NCBI RefSeq assembly: GCF_028290785.1
Contig: NZ_JAQGJD010000318.1
Span: 1 to 64,000, forward strand
Length of the DNA: 64,000 nt
Reading direction: 5' to 3'
From: Tardiphaga sp.
GTDB lineage: Bacteria; Pseudomonadota; Alphaproteobacteria; Rhizobiales; Xanthobacteraceae
A program made the position numbers and the translations under genes. This document shows, in pieces, positions 34,364 through 44,099 of the stretch; within the stretch, counting starts at the first letter, position 1, and every line of letters begins with the position of its first letter. A model generated the notes under the pieces. It ran no database searches and was not told where the DNA came from. It worked only from the letters and a program-made list of their open reading frames with translations.

Positions 34364-37300
34364 ATGATCAACGTCTCGGGCAAGGAAATCTTCCGCATCG
34401 TGCTGTTCGGTGTCGGCCTCGGGTCGATCGCCGCGCTCATCTATCTGGTCGGGCCGCTGATCTCGATTGGCGGTCATCGCCCGCTTGAGACCTATATCGG
34501 GCGCCAGATCGCTATCGTGGTCGTCACCGCACTCGTTGCAGCTGTGATGACCCTGCAATGGCGTCGGAAAAAGAAGGCAACGGCCAGGATTGCGGAAGGC
34601 ATGGCGGCTGCGGATCAGCCGGAGGACGATACGCCGGTCCTCAAGGACAAGATGAAGGACGCGCTGGCCACGCTGAGGACGGCGAGCGGTGGCAAGCGCG
34701 ATTACCTTTATGAGCTGCCATGGTATGTGCTGATCGGGCCGCCCGGATCCGGCAAGACCACGGCGCTGGTGAATTCGGGCCTGAAGTTTCCGCTGTCCGG
34801 GGGCGCAACGCCCGCAGCCATCGCCGGCGTCGGCGGCACACGCTATTGCGACTGGTGGTTCACCGAGGATGCGGTGCTGATCGACACAGCCGGCCGCTAC
34901 ACCACGCAGGATTCCAACGCCAAGGCCGACAAGCAGAGCTGGATCGGATTTCTCGATCTGCTGAAGAAGAACCGCCCGCGCCAGCCGATCAACGGCGTCA
35001 TGGTGGCTGTCAGCCTGGAAGACCTGATGACGCTGCCGCCTGCGGAGATCGCGGCGCACGCCGATGCCATCCGTAGTCGCTTGCTGGAACTGCATGATCG
35101 GTTGAAGGTCGATTTCCCCGTCTATGCCGTGTTCACCAAGTCCGACCTGGTCGCCGGCTTCATGGAATATTTCGCCGGCCTCAACGATCAGGGTCGGCGT
35201 CAGGTCTGGGGCGCCACGTTCCAGACCGACGACAAGACGCGCAACCTCGTTGGCGAGGTGCCCGCGGAGTTCGACGCGCTGGTCGAGCGCCTCAATTACG
35301 ATCTGACAGACCGATTGCAGGACGAACCGATCCCGAGCAGCCGCGTGCTGTTGTATGGCTTCCCGCCGCAGGTGGCGGGTCTCAAGCGGCAGGTGTTCGA
35401 TTTCCTGAACCAGATCTTTGAGCCGACGCGCTACCATGCCAACGCGACGCTGCGTGGTTTCTATTTCACGTCCGGCACCCAGCAGGGCACGCCATTCGAC
35501 CGGCTGATCGGCGCGTTGGCCAAGAGTTTCGGGGCCGAACAGGTTGGCGCGCAGGCCTATTCCGGACGTGGCAAAAGCTACTTCCTGGCCGACCTGATTC
35601 TCAGGGTCATCATCGGGGAAGCCGCCTGGGTTTCGACCGATCGCGCCGCCGTACGGCGCATGCGGATCATGAAGACGTTGGTCTATGGCGCTATCGCGCT
35701 GGTCACGATTGCAGCGGCAGGTGGCTGGTGGGAGAGTTACCGGCGTAACCGCGATCTGATTGCGAGCGCACAGACGGCGGTGGTGCAGTATGCCCAGCAG
35801 GCCGGCCCGTTCGCCACTGAGAAGACGATTGGCGATCGCGACTTTCACCGCGTGATGCCGCTGCTCCACAAGCTGCGGACGCTGCCCGCGGGCTTCTCCA
35901 CGCATGATACGCCGACGCCGATAATGGCCACGCTCGGTCTGAGTCAACGCGAGCGGTTGCAGGCCTCGGCTGTGCAAATCTATCACGTAGGGCTGGAGCG
36001 ACTGTTCCGCCCGCGGCTGATGTTCCGGCTCGAAGAGGTGCTCGACGCGAACAAGGCCAATCCCGGCTTCACCTACGAAGCGCTGAAGGTCTATCTCATG
36101 GTCGCCGGCGTCGAGCGCGCCGACCGCGAACTGGTGGTCAGCTGGATGCGCAATGACTGGAGCGAGAACCTGTATCAGGGCGCTTCCAATGCCGAAGGAC
36201 GCAAAGCACTCGAAGGCGAGCTGGTTTCGATGTTCGATCTCGAAGATGGCGAAGCGCCGCTCGTCGAGCCCAACTGGGCGCTGGTGGAAGAATGCCGTCG
36301 CATTCTGGCGCGATTGAATATCGCCGACCGCGCCTATCAATTGCTCAAGTCGCAGGCGCGACAGGCGATTGCTCCGGACTGGATCGCGGCCCGTCACGGC
36401 GGCCCGGATTTTGCGACGGTCTTTGAATCGGCCAATGGCGACAATGTCGAGGGTATTCTGGTGCCCGGCTTCTTCACCTATGCCGGCTTCCAACGCGCTT
36501 TCATCGACAAGCTGCCGACCATCGTCGATCAGTTGCAGCGCGACAACTGGGTGCTCGGCGATGCCGGCAAGATCGTCGCGATCACCTCACAGTTCGATCG
36601 CCTGACCGTGGATCTGCTGGCGCTGTACGGCAAGGAGTTCTCTGCCGCGTGGAAGCAGAGCCTCGAGAAATTGCGGATGCGTCCGCTCAATGTCGGGAAA
36701 CCGCGCTACGACGCGCTCAATGCAGCTGCAGCATCGACATCGCCGATCCGTTTGCTGCTGGAATCGATTCGCGACGAGACCGCACTGACGCGTGAGCGCA
36801 AGGACACAAAGGCGGCCACGGACAAGGCTGGCGATGCAAAGGCGCCGGCGCCCGCACTCCTCGGCATGCAGGCTGGGTCGGGCGTACCCGGCGCGACCAT
36901 CGAGGCGGAGTTCAAGCCCTATCACCAAGTTGTCGAAGGCGAGGGGGGACGTCGCCAGATCGACACCATTATCGGCGATCTCACGCAGATCAACACCACG
37001 CTGCAGACCGTGGCGATGAACAGCTCGCAGGAGCAGCAGACCACCGGCGCTATCCGCGCCCAGATCGCGCAGTTCAAGACCGACGCATTGCGGATGCCGC
37101 CGCCCTTCAACACGATGCTGCTACAGGCGGCCAACGCGTTCGAGAACACCGTAGCGGACGACACCTACCGGCAGATCCGAGACGAGTTCCAGAAGTCGAT
37201 CTTTGGCCCGTGTCAGGGCTTGGCAGCGGGTCGTTACCCGATGGACAGGGCTGCACGCAGTGAGATCGGTCTGGCGGATTTCGGCCGGCTGTTCGGCGGC

Positions 37301-37876
37301 AACGGATATTTCGATACGTTCTTCAAGAAATATCTCGAAGCCTATGCGGATACGTCACAGCGCGACTGGAAGTGGCGGCAGGATAATCCAGTCGCCAAGC
37401 TGATGTCGGTGGAAGCGATCCGCCAGTTCCAGCGCGCTGCGCGGATCAAGGATGCGTTCTTCCCTACCAACGGCAATGTGCCGATGGTCAGCCTCAACGT
37501 GACGCCGCCGGTGCTGCCGGATATGGGCCTCGTTGCCAAGCTTGAAGTCAACGGTATCGCGGTCGCCTCATCCAGTCAGCCCAATCCGCCGCCGGTGGCG
37601 GTGCAGTGGCCCGGTGCCGGCGGCAGAACTGCCGTATCGCTGGTGCAGGATCCGCCATTGCCCGGCGCCCAGCCGTCGGAGATTCCGGGCGGCACCGGGC
37701 AGTGGGCATTCTTCCGTCTGCTCGACAAGGCGTCGAAGACGCCGAAAGCCAACGGCATCACCGCAAGCTGGATCGTCGGCGGCCGCGAAGTGCCGTTCCA
37801 GATCGGCACCGGCACCGTCTTCAATCCGCTCCAACTCCCTGCTCTGGCCGAATTCAAGTGCCCAACGTCGCTGTGA
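34364..37876 (+). CDS. tssM: T6SS inner-membrane channel protein TssM (IcmF)
   Basis: 1170 residues, the standard IcmF length. Two N-terminal membrane helices (about 10-35 and 46-65) are followed by a cytosolic NTPase-like domain with intact Walker A GPPGSGKT (125-132) and the DTAGRY motif around residue 174. A third membrane helix lies at about 436-458 (VYGAIALVTIAAAGGWW). The large periplasmic part then ends with the conserved beta domain (VAVQWPGAGGRTAVSLV, GQWAFFRLLDKAS, VPFQIGTGTVFNPL). Some family members lack a working Walker A; this one keeps it, which matters for the TssM-TssL ATPase-dependent activation reported in Agrobacterium. It stops 7 bases before tagF. Confidence 0.97.
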   Translation: MINVSGKEIFRIVLFGVGLGSIAALIYLVGPLISIGGHRPLETYIGRQIAIVVVTALVAAVMTLQWRRKKKATARIAEGMAAADQPEDDTPVLKDKMKDALATLRTASGGKRDYLYELPWYVLIGPPGSGKTTALVNSGLKFPLSGGATPAAIAGVGGTRYCDWWFTEDAVLIDTAGRYTTQDSNAKADKQSWIGFLDLLKKNRPRQPINGVMVAVSLEDLMTLPPAEIAAHADAIRSRLLELHDRLKVDFPVYAVFTKSDLVAGFMEYFAGLNDQGRRQVWGATFQTDDKTRNLVGEVPAEFDALVERLNYDLTDRLQDEPIPSSRVLLYGFPPQVAGLKRQVFDFLNQIFEPTRYHANATLRGFYFTSGTQQGTPFDRLIGALAKSFGAEQVGAQAYSGRGKSYFLADLILRVIIGEAAWVSTDRAAVRRMRIMKTLVYGAIALVTIAAAGGWWESYRRNRDLIASAQTAVVQYAQQAGPFATEKTIGDRDFHRVMPLLHKLRTLPAGFSTHDTPTPIMATLGLSQRERLQASAVQIYHVGLERLFRPRLMFRLEEVLDANKANPGFTYEALKVYLMVAGVERADRELVVSWMRNDWSENLYQGASNAEGRKALEGELVSMFDLEDGEAPLVEPNWALVEECRRILARLNIADRAYQLLKSQARQAIAPDWIAARHGGPDFATVFESANGDNVEGILVPGFFTYAGFQRAFIDKLPTIVDQLQRDNWVLGDAGKIVAITSQFDRLTVDLLALYGKEFSAAWKQSLEKLRMRPLNVGKPRYDALNAAAASTSPIRLLLESIRDETALTRERKDTKAATDKAGDAKAPAPALLGMQAGSGVPGATIEAEFKPYHQVVEGEGGRRQIDTIIGDLTQINTTLQTVAMNSSQEQQTTGAIRAQIAQFKTDALRMPPPFNTMLLQAANAFENTVADDTYRQIRDEFQKSIFGPCQGLAAGRYPMDRAARSEIGLADFGRLFGGNGYFDTFFKKYLEAYADTSQRDWKWRQDNPVAKLMSVEAIRQFQRAARIKDAFFPTNGNVPMVSLNVTPPVLPDMGLVAKLEVNGIAVASSSQPNPPPVAVQWPGAGGRTAVSLVQDPPLPGAQPSEIPGGTGQWAFFRLLDKASKTPKANGITASWIVGGREVPFQIGTGTVFNPLQLPALAEFKCPTSL

Positions 37877-37883
37877 GGGTCTG

Positions 37884-38570
37884 ATGCAGTGCAGTCTGTA
37901 CGGCAAGCTGCCGACGAAGCGGGACTTCATCGCCGCCGGCGTGCCGCGTGAATTTCTCGCCGTCTGGGAGCCTTGGCTGCAGGGAAGCGTCTCGGCGTCC
38001 CGCGTAACTCTGGGAGACCGGTGGCAAGCCGCGTTTCTGACCGCGCCGATCTGGCGCTTTTGGCTCGGCAGCGATCTCTGCGGTGTCGATGTGATTGGCG
38101 CCTTCATGCCGTCGCTCGATGGCGTCGGGCGCTATTTCCCACTCACGCTCATAGCCTGTGCCGATCCCGGCTTCGGCATCGCTCCGCCGGAAAGCGATGC
38201 GCAGGAAGCGTGGTTCACCGCGGCAGAAGCGCTGCTGATGTCGGCGCTCGATCACGACCGCACATTCGATGCCGTCATGGCGGATCTCGCCGACCTACCG
38301 GCTCCGATGCAGATCGCGCAGGACGAGACTTCGGGCGACTTCATCGGGGATGGCGATTCGCGGACAGGCGAGCCGGACTTCGCCGCGATTTTCGAAGCGC
38401 TTCGCAAGGGCGACCATGAAAGTATTTACGGCAGCGCCACATTCTGGTGGACGCTCGGCGGCGAAGGCTTCGCGCCTATGGCATTGTGCCGGCGGCGTAT
38501 GCCCGACCCTTATCTGTTCCCTAGCATGTTGACTGGCAAACATCCTCAGTACGATCCAGTGGCAGGATGA
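37884..38570 (+). CDS. tagF: T6SS negative regulator TagF
   Basis: TagF (ImpM-like), 228 residues from the ATG at 37884; a longer in-frame opening inside tssM does not match the family. The opening SLYGKLPTKRDFIAAGVPREF and the middle AFMPSLDGVGRYFPLTL are typical, as is TFWWTLGGEGFAP near the end. TagF blocks T6SS firing post-translationally in Pseudomonas and Agrobacterium, by acting with Fha. In some genomes it is fused to the phosphatase PppA. Here the two genes only overlap by four bases (ATGA), which keeps them coupled without fusion. Confidence 0.93.
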   Translation: MQCSLYGKLPTKRDFIAAGVPREFLAVWEPWLQGSVSASRVTLGDRWQAAFLTAPIWRFWLGSDLCGVDVIGAFMPSLDGVGRYFPLTLIACADPGFGIAPPESDAQEAWFTAAEALLMSALDHDRTFDAVMADLADLPAPMQIAQDETSGDFIGDGDSRTGEPDFAAIFEALRKGDHESIYGSATFWWTLGGEGFAPMALCRRRMPDPYLFPSMLTGKHPQYDPVAG

Positions 38571-39361
38571 CGATGTCGAATGATTCATTATCCAGATTTG
38601 AATCGGGGGCCGCGACTCATGTCGGCCGGGTTCGCAAGCAGAACGAGGACAGTTACCTGATCTCGACGCGGTCGGGTGTCTGGGCCGTGGCCGACGGCAT
38701 GGGCGGCCATGCGGCGGGCGATCTCGCCAGTCATATTGTCGTCGAGGAATTGGAGCGTATCACTGCGCCGGCTACCGCCGCGCAGTTGCTCGCCGATTGC
38801 GAGGAGCGGCTGGTCGCGGCCAACAGCAAGCTCAGGATGTTGGCCGATGCACGCGGCGGCGATCTGGTTGGGACCACGGTCGCCGTCCTGCTCGCATTCG
38901 ACAGCGTGTTCGCCTGCGTCTGGTCGGGCGATAGCCGGATCTACCGGGTCCAAGCCGGTGGTATCGAACAACTTTCGGTCGATCACACCGAAGTGCAAGA
39001 ATTGATGAACGAGGGGAAGCTGACAGCGGACGAAGCAAAGTCATGGCCGCGGCGGAACGTTATCACCCGCGCGATCGGCACCTACGAACAGCCGGAACTG
39101 GAGATGACGAACGGCACGCTGGCATCGGGCGATGTTTTTCTGATCTGCAGCGATGGTCTCACCAATCACGTCGCGGATCATGAGATGCTTGCGTTAGCCC
39201 AGTTGCACGCGCCGCAGGCCGCCTGCGACCATCTGATTGAGCTGACATTATTGCGCGGCGCGACCGACAACGTCACAGTGGTGGTAACCCGCTTTGGTCC
39301 GACCGCGGCCAATGCGCCGCAGTCCGCGCGCAGCAAGGTCTGGGGATCTGGGGGTGAGTGA
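38567..39361 (+). CDS. pppA: T6SS-associated PP2C-type serine/threonine phosphatase PppA
   Basis: Metal-dependent PPM/PP2C phosphatase of 264 residues that removes the phosphothreonine added by PpkA and so turns the T6SS off. Metal-binding signatures are visible: RKQNEDSYL (Asp28), VADGMGGHAAGD (Asp43), GTTVAVLLAF, VWSGDSRIYR, LICSDGLTNHV and the final ATDNVTVVVTR. No transmembrane segment is seen. It is translationally coupled to tagF and ends one base before the kinase ATG. Confidence 0.94.
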   Translation: MTMSNDSLSRFESGAATHVGRVRKQNEDSYLISTRSGVWAVADGMGGHAAGDLASHIVVEELERITAPATAAQLLADCEERLVAANSKLRMLADARGGDLVGTTVAVLLAFDSVFACVWSGDSRIYRVQAGGIEQLSVDHTEVQELMNEGKLTADEAKSWPRRNVITRAIGTYEQPELEMTNGTLASGDVFLICSDGLTNHVADHEMLALAQLHAPQAACDHLIELTLLRGATDNVTVVVTRFGPTAANAPQSARSKVWGSGGE

Positions 39362-39362
39362 C

Positions 39363-41186
39363 ATGTACGCACCAGCCCTGATGGCGCGGCTGCCGGCGGG
39401 CACGCAACTCAATGGCGTATTCGAAGTCGAGGCGCATATCGCCTCCGGCGGCATGGGCGAGATCTATCGTGGACGCGCCATCGAGACCGGCGACGTGGTG
39501 GCAATCAAGGTGATGCGTACCGACCTCGCTGACAATGCCATGGCGCTGGCGCTGTTCCGCAAGGAAGCATCGGCGCTTCACTACATTCATCACGATGCGA
39601 TCGTTCGCTATTATATCTTCTCGCTGGATCCCGGGATCGGACGGCATTATCTCGCGATGGAGTTCGTCGATGGCCGTCCGCTGTCGGAAGTGATAAAATC
39701 CGGCGCGCTGTCGTTCAAGGACGTCTGCCTTCTGCAAGAGCGGCTCGCCAGCGGGCTCGATGCGGCGCATCGGCATGGCATAATCCATCGCGACCTGTCG
39801 CCCGACAATATTCTGATCGCCGATGATGACATCAGTCGCGCCAAGATCATTGATTTCGGAATCGCACGATCGACCCGCCCGGACAGCAGTACGATCATCG
39901 GTTCGGGCTTTGCAGGCAAGTACAACTACGTCTCGCCCGAGCAGCTCGGGCTATTCGGTGGTGAAGTGACCGCCAAGTCGGACATCTACAGCCTTGGTCT
40001 GCTGCTGTTCGAATGCCTGAATGGCAAGCCCCTCGATATGGGTGGCAGCCAGCTCGACGTGATCGAGAAGCGTCGCGTGGTGCCCGACCTGACGCCGATC
40101 GATGCTCGCTTCAGCCCGCTTATCGCGCAGATGCTGCAGCCGGATCCGAACGATCGGCCGGAGTCAATGGCTGCCGTTGCCGCATGGCGGCCGACGGCCG
40201 CGGCAGACAGGATCATGTCGCAGGTGCAAAACCGGCTGCGGCGCGGCGGCGAATCCAAACGGCGGCAATTGCGGATGGTTGCTGCAGCGGCCGGCCTTGT
40301 CGCGATCGGGGGGGCGGCCTTGGGCTATTACCTATCCTATGAGCCCTTTGGTGATGCGCCGGCCGAGGTCGCGTCGCCTGCGCCGGTACTCAATCCGGAT
40401 AACGGTTCCGATGCACGGCTCGCCGAGGAGGCGCGTCGCGTTGCCGCCGACAATCAGGCACGGCAACGCGCGGAATTGGCGAGCCAGCCGGCTGTATCGG
40501 CAAAGCCTGCCGATCCGCAGCTCGCAGCGCCGGACCGGCCCTCCAGCGATCCGACTGATCGGATCAGACAATATGTGAATTCCTACGACGGCGGCGAGTG
40601 TTTCTTCGTGGCGCCGGTCGCGGTTGCCGACGGCAATACGATGCTCGAAGGGTACGGCGCGTCGGCCGCCCCGTTCTCGGTGCTTGATTACGATTTCAAG
40701 CGGATCCACAGATTCGAGGCGACAGTGGGATTCCATGCCGTGGCAGCTCCGCAATGCGCTGCCCTCAATTTTACGGCACGGCTGCGCAATCAACGCGGCA
40801 CGCCGCCCAATCTCGACATCAGCGCCGGCAACTTGAAGAGCAGCGGTTACGTTACCGGTTCCGTCTCTGGCTTCGGAAGCGGGAACATCGACTTGCTGAT
40901 GATCGATCATGAAGGAATCGTGCAGTCCCTGACGTCGCTGCTGCGCGGAAGTGGCGATACGCGCACTTTCACGCTCAACCTGCGACGCGCAGATGCCGGG
41001 CCGCCGAAACTCCAGCTCGTAATGGCGGTGACGACGGCGAGTACGCTGGCGGCGCTGCAGCCGGCGTCCTCTGCCACCACCGAGGTCGGGCCTGCCGATC
41101 GTGTGTTCCCGGCTGCACTGACCGAAGGTGTCCGCACCGGCCAACCGGTAAATGTCAGGATCAGGTCGTTCAACCTGGAGAAGTGA
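39363..41186 (+). CDS. ppkA: T6SS-associated transmembrane serine/threonine kinase PpkA
   Basis: 607 residues from the ATG at 39363, directly after the pppA stop. A cytosolic Hanks-type kinase domain (about 18-275) has glycine loop ASGGMGEI (27-34), VAIK Lys49, HRDLSPDN (Asp144, Asn149), DFG (165-167) and SPEQ activation-segment end, so it should be active. One membrane helix (about 304-325) leads to a periplasmic part: an Ala/Pro linker and a domain from about residue 400 beginning around SYDGGECFFVAPVAV. That domain is unlike the VWA domain of Pseudomonas PpkA and may sense an envelope signal. It presumably phosphorylates Fha or TssL. Confidence 0.93.
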   Translation: MYAPALMARLPAGTQLNGVFEVEAHIASGGMGEIYRGRAIETGDVVAIKVMRTDLADNAMALALFRKEASALHYIHHDAIVRYYIFSLDPGIGRHYLAMEFVDGRPLSEVIKSGALSFKDVCLLQERLASGLDAAHRHGIIHRDLSPDNILIADDDISRAKIIDFGIARSTRPDSSTIIGSGFAGKYNYVSPEQLGLFGGEVTAKSDIYSLGLLLFECLNGKPLDMGGSQLDVIEKRRVVPDLTPIDARFSPLIAQMLQPDPNDRPESMAAVAAWRPTAAADRIMSQVQNRLRRGGESKRRQLRMVAAAAGLVAIGGAALGYYLSYEPFGDAPAEVASPAPVLNPDNGSDARLAEEARRVAADNQARQRAELASQPAVSAKPADPQLAAPDRPSSDPTDRIRQYVNSYDGGECFFVAPVAVADGNTMLEGYGASAAPFSVLDYDFKRIHRFEATVGFHAVAAPQCAALNFTARLRNQRGTPPNLDISAGNLKSSGYVTGSVSGFGSGNIDLLMIDHEGIVQSLTSLLRGSGDTRTFTLNLRRADAGPPKLQLVMAVTTASTLAALQPASSATTEVGPADRVFPAALTEGVRTGQPVNVRIRSFNLEK

Positions 41187-41386
41187 CGGCCACGGAAACA
41201 AGCCACTGGAAATCGTGCGGGGCCGCTTGAACCTATCTGGTGCGTCTCGCGACACACGATGGGACGCTCATACCTCTAGCCCCAAGCCGACTGCCCCTGC
41301 AGTCCACCTTGAGACCAGCAAGTGATGCGCTCCGCAAGAGTATCGTCATCACTGGCAGAGATGCCGCGCGGTTCGGGAGAGTGGCA

Positions 41387-41908
41387 ATGGCGAAGCAGAG
41401 CGGTCAGAAGTTCATCAAGCGAAACCGCCCACCGCGCGTCCACATCACCTACGAGGATCCGGGCAACGCCGAAGAGAAGATCGAGCTGCCCTTCGTAATG
41501 GGCGTGATGTCTGACCTCTCCGGTAACAATCCCGGCGCCGAGAAGGCCGATATCGACCAACGAAAATTCCTCGATATCGACATGGACAATATAGACAACC
41601 GCATGGCAGCGATCCAACCCGGTGTGAGTTTCCGCGTCGACAACAAGCTGACGGAAAATTCAAAAGAGAAACTAGGTGTCAATCTCCAATTCAATAAGAT
41701 GGCGGATTTCGAGCCGGCGGCGCTTGCCCGGCAGGTGCCGGCTCTGGCCAAGCTGCTCGAAGCGCGCACGCATCTTTCAAACCTGCTGCGTTACATGGAC
41801 GGCAAGGCGGCGGCGGAGGAATCCCTCCGCAAACTGCTGGCCGACCCCCAGCTCATGTTGGCTCTGAAGAACCGTGCCGCGCCCAGCGACGACGAAGTGA
41901 AATCTTGA
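41387..41908 (+). CDS. tssB: T6SS sheath small subunit TssB
   Basis: 173 residues from the ATG at 41387 (GGGAGAG upstream); the in-frame extension to 41240 is not family-like. The hallmarks are PPRVHITYEDPG, ELPFVMGVMSDLSGN, the KFLDIDMDNIDNRMAAIQP stretch and the helical C-terminus with LARQVPALAKLLEART and the short peptide recognised with TssC. Together with TssC it forms the contractile sheath that is later disassembled by TssH. About 200 bases without a gene separate it from ppkA. Confidence 0.96.
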   Translation: MAKQSGQKFIKRNRPPRVHITYEDPGNAEEKIELPFVMGVMSDLSGNNPGAEKADIDQRKFLDIDMDNIDNRMAAIQPGVSFRVDNKLTENSKEKLGVNLQFNKMADFEPAALARQVPALAKLLEARTHLSNLLRYMDGKAAAEESLRKLLADPQLMLALKNRAAPSDDEVKS

Positions 41909-41935
41909 GATTGCTCAAAGTCGGAGACCATCGTG

Positions 41936-43429
41936 ATGGCGACTGAAACGTCCCGCTCCACCGAAGATATTTCGCTCCAGACACGCGAAGTCGATGAATT
42001 TTCGGTGCTGCTGAAGCAAAGCTTCAAGCCGCGTACCGAGCGTGCCGCGACCGAGGTTGAAAACGCTGTCCAAACCCTTGTGTCTCAGGCGCTGGTCGAT
42101 AGCAGCGTTATCAAGGAAGACGTTCTCGACACGATCGAGGAAATGATCGCTCAGCTCGACAAAAAGCTCTCCGCACAGATCAATGAAATACTTCATGCAA
42201 CTGAATTCCAGCAGATCGAAGGCGCCTGGCGGGGTTTGGCCTATCTGGTTTTCCAGTCTGAAACCGACGCGATGCTCAAGATCCGCGTGATGGACGTCTC
42301 TAAGAGCGAGCTCTACCGGCATCTGCGGCAATATCCCAATGCGGCGTGGGACCAGAGCGCGCTGTTCAAGAAGGTCTATGAAGAAGAGTTCGGCCAGCTC
42401 GGCGGCCAACCCTATGGCTGCCTGATCGGCGACTACGCGTTCAGCCATCTGCCGACGGACGTTCAACTGCTGCGCGATATGAGCCGTATCGCCAGCGCAG
42501 CGCATGCGCCGTTCTTCGCGGCGGCGGATTCGACGCTGATGGGCATGGATTCGTGGAACGAGTTGATGAATCCACGCGATCTGAGCAAGCTGTTCGACAC
42601 GCCTGAGTACGCTGCATGGAAATCGCTCCGCGATTCCGAAGACGCCCGGTATGTCGGCCTGTGCATGCCGCGTGTGCTGGCGCGCCTGCCTTATGGCGCC
42701 AAGTCAGAGCCAGTGGCCGAATTTGCTTTCGAGGAAGACACCGACGGGCACCGGGGCGAGAAATATGCCTGGATGAACGCCGCCTATGCGATGGCGGCGA
42801 ACATAAACCGTGCCTTCAAGGAATATGGCTGGTGCGCCCGTATCCGTGGCGTGCAGTCCGGCGGCGAGGTCGAGGACTTGCCGACGCACACCTTCCCGAC
42901 CGACGACGGCGGCGTTGACCTGAAGTGTCCGACCGAGATCGCGATTACCGATCGCCGCGAGGCCGAACTGGCAAAAGCCGGGTTGATCCCGCTGATTCAT
43001 CGCAAGAACACCGACCGCGCGGCATTCATCGGCGCACAGTCGCTGTTCAAGCCGAAGGCCTATCAGAACAATCCGGCCGCAACCGCATCCAGCAATCTGT
43101 CTTCGCGGCTACCCTACATGTTCGCGGTTTGCCGATTTGCCCACTATCTCAAATGCATCGTGCGCGACAAGGTTGGCTCCTATTACGAAAAGGAGCAGTT
43201 GCAAAAATGGCTGACCAACTGGATCAGCGAATATGTCGATGGCGATCCTATCAATTCGACAGAGGCCACGAAGTGCCGCCGTCCGCTGGCGGGCGCCGCA
43301 ATCAGGATCGTCGAGAACGAGGAAAATCCGGGCTATTACGCCGCAACATTCGACCTACGCCCACACTTCCAGTTGGAAGGCATGGACATTGGTCTGCGGC
43401 TGGTGTCGCGATTGCCCGTCGCAAAATAG
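41936..43429 (+). CDS. tssC: T6SS sheath large subunit TssC
   Basis: 497 residues from the ATG at 41936; a GTG directly before it could also be used. Typical motifs are TEFQQIEGAWRGLAYLVFQSETD, the LIGDYAFSHLPTDVQLLRDMSRIASAAHAPFFAAAD stretch, ARLPYGAKSEPVAEFAFEED, WMNAAYAMAANINRAFKEYGWC and the C-terminal FAVCRFAHYLKCIVRDKVGS. TssC packs with TssB around the Hcp tube, and its N-terminal helix is the TssH substrate. Followed by hcp2, in the standard tssB-tssC-hcp order. Confidence 0.97.
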   Translation: MATETSRSTEDISLQTREVDEFSVLLKQSFKPRTERAATEVENAVQTLVSQALVDSSVIKEDVLDTIEEMIAQLDKKLSAQINEILHATEFQQIEGAWRGLAYLVFQSETDAMLKIRVMDVSKSELYRHLRQYPNAAWDQSALFKKVYEEEFGQLGGQPYGCLIGDYAFSHLPTDVQLLRDMSRIASAAHAPFFAAADSTLMGMDSWNELMNPRDLSKLFDTPEYAAWKSLRDSEDARYVGLCMPRVLARLPYGAKSEPVAEFAFEEDTDGHRGEKYAWMNAAYAMAANINRAFKEYGWCARIRGVQSGGEVEDLPTHTFPTDDGGVDLKCPTEIAITDRREAELAKAGLIPLIHRKNTDRAAFIGAQSLFKPKAYQNNPAATASSNLSSRLPYMFAVCRFAHYLKCIVRDKVGSYYEKEQLQKWLTNWISEYVDGDPINSTEATKCRRPLAGAAIRIVENEENPGYYAATFDLRPHFQLEGMDIGLRLVSRLPVAK

Positions 43430-43544
43430 TCCGTATCGCACCGAACCAGCTCTCGCCAGGCCGCGACCAATCCATGGACCCCCTGACCCGATCAGGCAAT
43501 CGCGGGGGAGGCGATCGAACCATCTATCTGAGAGGGAAATTGAA

Positions 43545-44027
43545 ATGGCCGAAATGTTCTTGAAGCTCGATGGCGTTGAAGGTGAATCCTTGGACCACGC
43601 CCATCAGAATGAAATCGAACTGCAGACCTGGACATGGAATACCACCAATCCGGTCCGCTGGGATCTCAATCAGGGCGGTCAGTCGACCAAGGTTCACGTG
43701 CATGAAATCACCCTAAAGAAGGCATGCGACAAGTCATCCGTTACGCTGTACCAGAATTTGGTGACCGGCAAGCACATCAAGAACGCAAAGATCACGTGTC
43801 GTAAGAACGATGGTGAGAATAAGTTCGAGTATCTCGTCGTTGAGCTGACGGATGTCATGATTGCAAAGGTGGAATGGACTGGTGCGGGCGAGAGCCAGAC
43901 TCTCGAGGAGAATGTCGAACTGTCGTTCGCCGAGTTCAGGCTGGACTACAAAGTTCAGGGCGACTCGGGCAATGCGAATGGCCAGAAGACTTTCGGGTTT
44001 AACGTGCAGCGGCAGCAGGCCGCCTGA
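43545..44027 (+). CDS. hcp: T6SS tube protein Hcp (second copy)
   Basis: 160 residues from the ATG at 43545, with AGAGGGAAA upstream; the longer frame overlaps tssC and is not family-like. The opening MAEMFLKLDGVEGESLD, ELQTWTWNTTNP, KKACDKSSVTLYQNLVTGKHI, ITCRKNDG and the final KTFGFNVQRQQ are canonical for Agrobacterium-type Hcp. Its position right after tssC and its typical length mark it as the main tube subunit. It differs in many positions from the hcp at 9706, which is 34 kb away at the other end of the locus. Confidence 0.96.
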   Translation: MAEMFLKLDGVEGESLDHAHQNEIELQTWTWNTTNPVRWDLNQGGQSTKVHVHEITLKKACDKSSVTLYQNLVTGKHIKNAKITCRKNDGENKFEYLVVELTDVMIAKVEWTGAGESQTLEENVELSFAEFRLDYKVQGDSGNANGQKTFGFNVQRQQAA

Positions 44028-44099
44028 TCCTGCAAGTATCGCGCGAGCGCTTCCTGCCGCGCGCGTGATCGCCGGATTTTGTTGACAGAGGTCCGACGT

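Noticed and set aside
34082..36493. 803-codon open frame antisense to tssM
   Set aside because: It is a mirror of a well-supported tssM gene in high-GC DNA, has no ribosome site and low-complexity Arg/His/Leu/Gly-rich composition with no family features.
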